Assembly: GCA_964630925.1 (NCBI GenBank)
Contig: CAZVZK010000021.1
Location: 28,047 to 92,046, forward strand
Reading direction: 5' to 3'
DNA length: 64,000 bases
Source: RGDT01 sp964630925
GTDB lineage: Bacteria > Planctomycetota > Planctomycetia > Gemmatales > Gemmataceae
Shown: in pieces, positions 60,046-64,000 of the stretch
Position numbering within the stretch: position 1 is the first letter of the stretch
Layout: every line of letters begins with the position of its first letter
Notes under the pieces: generated by a model
Seen by the model: only the letters and a program-made list of their open reading frames with translations
The model's database searches: none
Told to the model about the DNA's origin: nothing
Made by a program: the position numbers and the translations under genes

Positions 60046-63000
60046 GGCGCGACCTCGGTGCGGAGGCGAACGTCTCCAAGCGATAGCGGCGGCGTCAGCC
60101 CCTGGCCCGGCAGCGCGCGGATGAACCAGAACGGGTTGCCGCCCGGCCCGCGCCCGCCCCGCCGTCGGAACTCGCCGAACGGGTCGCCGCCGGAGAAGCC
60201 CGCCGGCAGCATCACCGTCACCTTCTTGCCGGCCCGCATCACCTCGGCCGGCTTGCCCTCGCGGCCCGGGTCCTCGCGCCGCTTGATGTCGTGCAGCTGC
60301 AGGGTGCTCGTGATCGCCTGCCCGGCGTAGGTCAGCAGCACGTCGCCCTGCTCCAGCGGCACCGCGGGCGCCTCCATCCCCGGCGGCCCCGGCGGCGGGA
60401 GGAGGTCGCGCCCGGCCACGACGACGCGCGTCGCCACCTGCTTCCCCTCCTCGTCGTGGAACTGCGACTCGGTCAGGTTGCCGCCCGGGTCGTAGCGGTA
60501 CGACGACCGCGCGTAGCCCGAGGGGCCGGGGGCCGGCTTGTCCTCGGTGTCGAGGTACGCCTCGCTCGTGCGGTTGCCCTGCTGGTCGTAGGTGAAGCGG
60601 TAGCGGCTCACCCCGGCGTTGGAGAAGCGCCCCTCCTGCCCGAACAGCGTGTACTCCAGCGGCCTGCCGTCGTCGTCGTACTGCGCCGTGACGCGCGGCG
60701 GGCCGAGGCCCGAGGCCAGCCTGCCGTCGCGCCCGTGGAGCGCCGCCTCGGTGACGTTGCCGTGGTCGTCGTAGGCCAGCACCAGCCGCCCGCGCGTCAC
60801 GCCCTGCCGCGCCCGCACCGGGTCGAGGACCTCGCCCCTGGCGTCGAGGTGGGAGACCTCGGTGCGGTTGCCGCGCTCGTCGAAGCGGCAGCGCACGCGG
60901 GCCACGCCCGCCGGCAGCGAGGTCTCGCCCTCGCGGTAGCCCAGCGCCGCCAGGATCGACAGGCCCCAGGAGTCGTCCGGCTTGCCGTCGAGCGTGAGGG
61001 CCTGCACGTCGGTGTTGTTGCCGTGCTCGTCCCACGACCAGCGGATCGTCGCGGGGCCCGCCCCGGTGAACAGGTCGAGCAGCAATTTCGACCTCGGGAT
61101 GGCGGGCTTGCCGGCCTCGTCCTCGAAGCGCATCTCGGTGCGGTGCCCGCGCTCGTCGTGCTTGACGAGGAGGCGGTGGACGCCGAACCACGACTGCGTC
61201 GGCTTGCCGTCCGCCGTGAAGTAGGCCTCCTCGGTGACGTTGCCGCGCTCGTCGTGCTTGCGTTTGACGCGCGGCGCCGGCAGGGCGAAACGCAGGTCGC
61301 GGCGGAGCGTCAGCTCGAGGTCGTGGGCGATGACCTCCGCCTCCTGGCCGTCCTCGTCCACCACGCGCGTCAGCCGCGTGCAGGCCAGGAAGCGGTGCCT
61401 GGCCGGCTTGTCGTCCGGGTCGAGGAATCGCTCCTCGCGGACCCGGCCCCCCTGCGAGTAGGTGTACTCGGTGCGGGCGATGCGGAGCCAGTCCCGGGCG
61501 GGCTTCTCGTCGGTGTCGAAGTGGGCGACGCTGGCGAGCCGGCCCTCGGCGTCATACCCGCGACGCTCGATGGCGTAGCCCTCGCGGCGGCGGATCAGCT
61601 TGCCGTCGAGGCCGAACGTCTTCACCTCGGTGGGGTTGCCGTCGCCGTCGTGGGCGACGGTGCGGCGGGCGTAGCCGCCGGGGCCGAGGGTGGCGAGGGC
61701 GTCGAGGCCTACGTAGGCGGTCTCGGTACGCCCGCCTCGCTCGTCGTACTTGCGGGCCTCGCTGGCGTAGCCGTCGGGGTGGAGGACAGGCTGGTCGCCG
61801 TGGCCGAGCAGCTCGATGCGGATGACGAACCCCTGCGCGTCGTGCTCGTGCCTCTGCCCGAAGATGCCGTTGCGGTCGGACCGCGCCTTGCCGTTGGCCC
61901 CCAGGTAACGCAGCTCCTTGACCAGCCCGTGGGCGTCGTGGACGAACGAGACGTAGGCGGCGCCTGAGCCGGCGCGCGGACGCGGGAAGCCGCGCTTGTC
62001 GGTATAGTGGCCCGTGGTCGGCGTGGTGTAGCGGAACGACCACACCGTCTGCCCGGTGCGGTCGAGCGCGGTCTCGCGCGCGACCTTGCCGTCCTCGTCG
62101 TACTGGTACTCCCACCGCGCCTCGCGGCGCCAGGGCCGGTCGGGGTCGCCGCGTTCGAGGTAGGCGACGTACCCGTGTGCGGTGGTCGGCCTGCCGAGGC
62201 GGTCCACGGCATCGACCTGCTCGGCGCGGCCGTCCTTGTAGCGGAAGCGGAAGCTGACCTCGCGGCGCTTCACCTGCTCGGGCGACAGCTTTGAGACGCC
62301 GTGAGGCGCACCCCACCTGCGGACGACGGCGGCGAAATACTCCACGTCGGGCTTCACGGGCGGTTCCGGCGGCCGTCGGGCCATGACCATCAGCGCGACG
62401 GCCAGCGCCAGCGAGACGGCGGCCAGCCCGGCGGAAAGCAGCGACACGGCGGGGTAGCGTCTGGCCCAGCGGAAGACGCGGGCGTAGCCCGGCTCGCGCG
62501 TCGCCTGCACCGGCAGGTCGGCGAGGAAGCGCGACAGGTCCTCGGCCATCGCCGCCGCGCTGGGGTAGCGCGAGGCCGGCTCGCGGGCCATCGCCTTGAG
62601 GCAGACGGTGACCAGGGCGGCGGGCAGGCCGGGCGTGAGGCGGTCGGGCGACGGCGGCTCGCCCTGGCGCACGAGGTCGAGCGTCTCGAGGACGGTGGGC
62701 GCCTCGTAGGGCGGCTTGCCGGTGAGGCACTCGTAGAGGACGGCGCCGAGCGCGTACACGTCCACGGAGCGGGTGGCCTGGCGTGTGTGGCCCTCGGCCT
62801 GCTCGGGGGCCATGTAGGCGGGCGTGCCGATGATCGCGCCGGTGCGCGTGAGGTTCTTGTCCTCGCCGATCTGCTTGGCGATGCCGAAGTCGGTGAGCTT
62901 CGGGACGCCGAGGAGGCGGGCCATGTCGGACTGAGCGCCCTCCGGCGCGTCCGCCGCGGGAGACGCGAGGAGGATGTTGGCGGGCTTGATGTCGCGGTGC

Positions 63001-63395
63001 AGGATGCCGCGGCCGTGGGCGGCCTCGACGGCGCGGCAGAGGGTGAGGAGCAGCTGGGCGGCGTAGCGCGGCGGCAGGGGCGAGCCGGCGAGGCTCTGGG
63101 CGAGGGAGCCCTTGTCCATGAACTCCAGGGTGAAGTAGGGCATGCCCTGGTATTCGCCGACCTCGAGGATGCGGACGATGTTGGGGTGCTGAAAAAGGGA
63201 GAGGGTGCGGGCCTCGCTGAGGAAGCGTTGGCGGTCGGCGTGGCTGGCGATGGCCCCGGCGGAGAGGATCTTGAGGGCGACGACCTGGCCGCTGTCGAGG
63301 CGGCGGGCGCGGTAGACGACGGCCAGGCCGCCGCGGCCGACCTCGTCCAGAACCTCGTATCCCCGCAGGACGGGGGCCTCGTGGAGAGCGGTCAC
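60042..63395 (-). CDS. Transmembrane Ser/Thr kinase with RHS/YD-like repeats and a PDZ-like end
   Basis: 1117 residues. The kinase domain is ~12-290: GRGGLAVV (20-27), Lys42, HRDIKPAN (133-140), DFG (169-171), APE (196-198), all intact. A membrane helix lies at ~316-339. Outside, from ~370 to ~970, a motif recurs about every 45-50 residues (Y/H-DERGNxTEExYFxxDGKP), resembling YD/RHS repeats. A final ~100-residue domain (LEQGDVLLTYAGQAITS..., KVTVMLPAG) looks like PDZ. The kinase may sense wall or surface ligands through the repeats. ATG 63395 is the natural start. The HEAT lipoprotein gene overlaps its stop. Confidence 0.88.
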   Translation of the reverse strand: MTALHEAPVLRGYEVLDEVGRGGLAVVYRARRLDSGQVVALKILSAGAIASHADRQRFLSEARTLSLFQHPNIVRILEVGEYQGMPYFTLEFMDKGSLAQSLAGSPLPPRYAAQLLLTLCRAVEAAHGRGILHRDIKPANILLASPAADAPEGAQSDMARLLGVPKLTDFGIAKQIGEDKNLTRTGAIIGTPAYMAPEQAEGHTRQATRSVDVYALGAVLYECLTGKPPYEAPTVLETLDLVRQGEPPSPDRLTPGLPAALVTVCLKAMAREPASRYPSAAAMAEDLSRFLADLPVQATREPGYARVFRWARRYPAVSLLSAGLAAVSLALAVALMVMARRPPEPPVKPDVEYFAAVVRRWGAPHGVSKLSPEQVKRREVSFRFRYKDGRAEQVDAVDRLGRPTTAHGYVAYLERGDPDRPWRREARWEYQYDEDGKVARETALDRTGQTVWSFRYTTPTTGHYTDKRGFPRPRAGSGAAYVSFVHDAHGLVKELRYLGANGKARSDRNGIFGQRHEHDAQGFVIRIELLGHGDQPVLHPDGYASEARKYDERGGRTETAYVGLDALATLGPGGYARRTVAHDGDGNPTEVKTFGLDGKLIRRREGYAIERRGYDAEGRLASVAHFDTDEKPARDWLRIARTEYTYSQGGRVREERFLDPDDKPARHRFLACTRLTRVVDEDGQEAEVIAHDLELTLRRDLRFALPAPRVKRKHDERGNVTEEAYFTADGKPTQSWFGVHRLLVKHDERGHRTEMRFEDEAGKPAIPRSKLLLDLFTGAGPATIRWSWDEHGNNTDVQALTLDGKPDDSWGLSILAALGYREGETSLPAGVARVRCRFDERGNRTEVSHLDARGEVLDPVRARQGVTRGRLVLAYDDHGNVTEAALHGRDGRLASGLGPPRVTAQYDDDGRPLEYTLFGQEGRFSNAGVSRYRFTYDQQGNRTSEAYLDTEDKPAPGPSGYARSSYRYDPGGNLTESQFHDEEGKQVATRVVVAGRDLLPPPGPPGMEAPAVPLEQGDVLLTYAGQAITSTLQLHDIKRREDPGREGKPAEVMRAGKKVTVMLPAGFSGGDPFGEFRRRGGRGPGGNPFWFIRALPGQGLTPPLSLGDVRLRTEVAP

Positions 63396-63518
63396 GCCTG
63401 CCTCGGAGAGTGGATGCCGGCCGGACGACGGGAACGTGTCACTGTCACTCTACCAGCAAGCGCCGCGCGAGGCAATGAGTGAGCGATGAGCGGGAGAGTC
63501 TGGGTCGGGCAACAGGGC

Positions 63519-63662
63519 CGGGAGGGCGAGGCGGGCGAAGCTCCGGCCGAGCCGCACGGCACGCGGGAGCGCGGCGACACCGCTCCTGCTTCGCAACCGG
63601 CGTCCGCCGCCCTCCCGAGCTTCGATCGGCTCGGCAGGAGCCTCGCCCGCCTCGCCCTCCCG
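63519..63662. repeat. Inverted repeat with 36-bp arms
   Basis: Arms 63519-63554 and 63627-63662 are complementary at 34 of 36 positions (GGGAGGGCGAGGCGGGCGAA type). The right end runs into the 31-base repeat shared with 37244. It lies upstream of the kinase gene in a 605-base stretch (63396-64000) without a complete gene. Confidence 0.8.
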
Positions 63663-63770
63663 CAGTATTTGCCGCACCCAGGCGAGTGGCCTCGGGCCCT
63701 GGCACGGCATACCGTGCCTGACACCGACCCCCCGCCCGGCGCCGGGCGCGCCCCCCACGCCGACACTCGG

Positions 63771-63932
63771 CGGCTACGCCGCCTGCCCACCGAGGGCGGG
63801 ATCCGACCTCGGGCGTACCGCGGCCCGCTCGGCCTCGGCCCGAACATCGGCCTGCGCGTCCTGGATGGCTCGCCCGGCGGGGCGCGAGTGGTGCTGTCGG
63901 AGGCCTTGCCGGCCGGCCACGAAATGGAGGGC
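63771..63932 (+). pseudogene. Possible PilZ-like gene fragment
   Basis: About 54 codons reading RLPTEGGIRPRAYRGPLG, then GLRVLDGSPGGARVVLSEAL, then PAGHEME. The middle resembles the VxDxSxGGxxL pattern of PilZ domains (c-di-GMP binding), and RxPTxGGxRP is like starts of planctomycete PilZ-type proteins. The reading then changes to unrelated sequence and stops at 63974. No start codon or ribosome site is convincing. A truncated relic is the likeliest reading; chance is possible. Confidence 0.3.
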
Positions 63933-64000
63933 CCCCTGGAGCACCCCTTCCAAGGTGGCTTGACATCGCTATAACAGTAGTGCCCTGAGCGAGATACGTC

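Noticed and set aside
57700..61191. HEAT protein read as one 1163-residue frame
   Set aside because: The first ~380 codons are an out-of-frame reading of the kinase gene; the lipoprotein signal at GTG 60045 marks the real start.
63486..63974. Plus-strand frame of 162 codons at the window end, as a whole gene
   Set aside because: Its first half is the inverted repeat; only a short PilZ-like middle part was kept as a possible fragment.

Overview
The window is very G+C-rich and looks like chromosome from a planctomycete, most likely a Gemmataceae relative. I infer this from gene content: DUF4058 pairs, an HTTM-domain protein, a Tat-exported Gfo/Idh/MocA oxidoreductase, WD40 genes with secretion signals, eukaryotic-type Ser/Thr kinases fused to sensor repeats, an ECF sigma factor overlapping a kinase gene, a PEP-CTERM protein, and many long intergenic hairpins. 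No rRNA, tRNA or CRISPR array was recognised.

Layout. 0-5.6 kb: a cut-off membrane protein overlapping an HTTM protein, an oxidoreductase, and tandem DUF4058 genes. 5.6-15 kb (minus strand): a zinc-ribbon/TPR protein, a UDP-sugar 4-epimerase and a UDP-sugar 6-dehydrogenase, a 1428-residue membrane-anchored TPR protein and a PEP-CTERM protein, which reads as a surface-glycan and sorting neighbourhood. 15-23.3 kb: a hydrolase-fold protein lacking its nucleophile, an intradiol dioxygenase, two paralogous zinc-ribbon/coiled-coil proteins sharing a perfect 263-bp repeat, a WD40 protein, and small envelope proteins. 23.3-27.6 kb: hairpin repeats, an ECF sigma factor and a kinase/WD40 protein.

27.6-36 kb is the accessory patch: a truncated HK97-type capsid gene, a single-chain restriction-modification enzyme, an HNH protein, a SWIM zinc-finger protein without a clear start, an integron-like cassette with an attC-like site, and about 1 kb of gene-free DNA holding an 11-bp phased array. 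36-44.5 kb: a lipocalin-like protein, ribosomal L21, TadA, a PQQ-type propeller, an ABC permease, small proteins and a WD40 protein.

44.8-57.7 kb is the most coherent part. On the minus strand, kdsD, kdsC and a 1060-residue LptC/LptA-like protein form a Kdo/lipopolysaccharide operon. Divergent from it runs an eight-gene acyl-chain operon: dehydratase, ketoreductase, ACP, second dehydratase, ketosynthase-like protein without the catalytic Cys, complete ketosynthase, membrane hydrolase, and a GH3 acyl-adenylating enzyme. One dehydratase and one ketosynthase have altered active sites and each has an intact partner, so the set resembles a type II PKS-like system with heterodimeric enzymes. 57.7-63.4 kb (minus) holds a transmembrane kinase with RHS-like repeats overlapping a HEAT-repeat lipoprotein gene. 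The last 600 bp contain an inverted repeat and a possible PilZ-like fragment.
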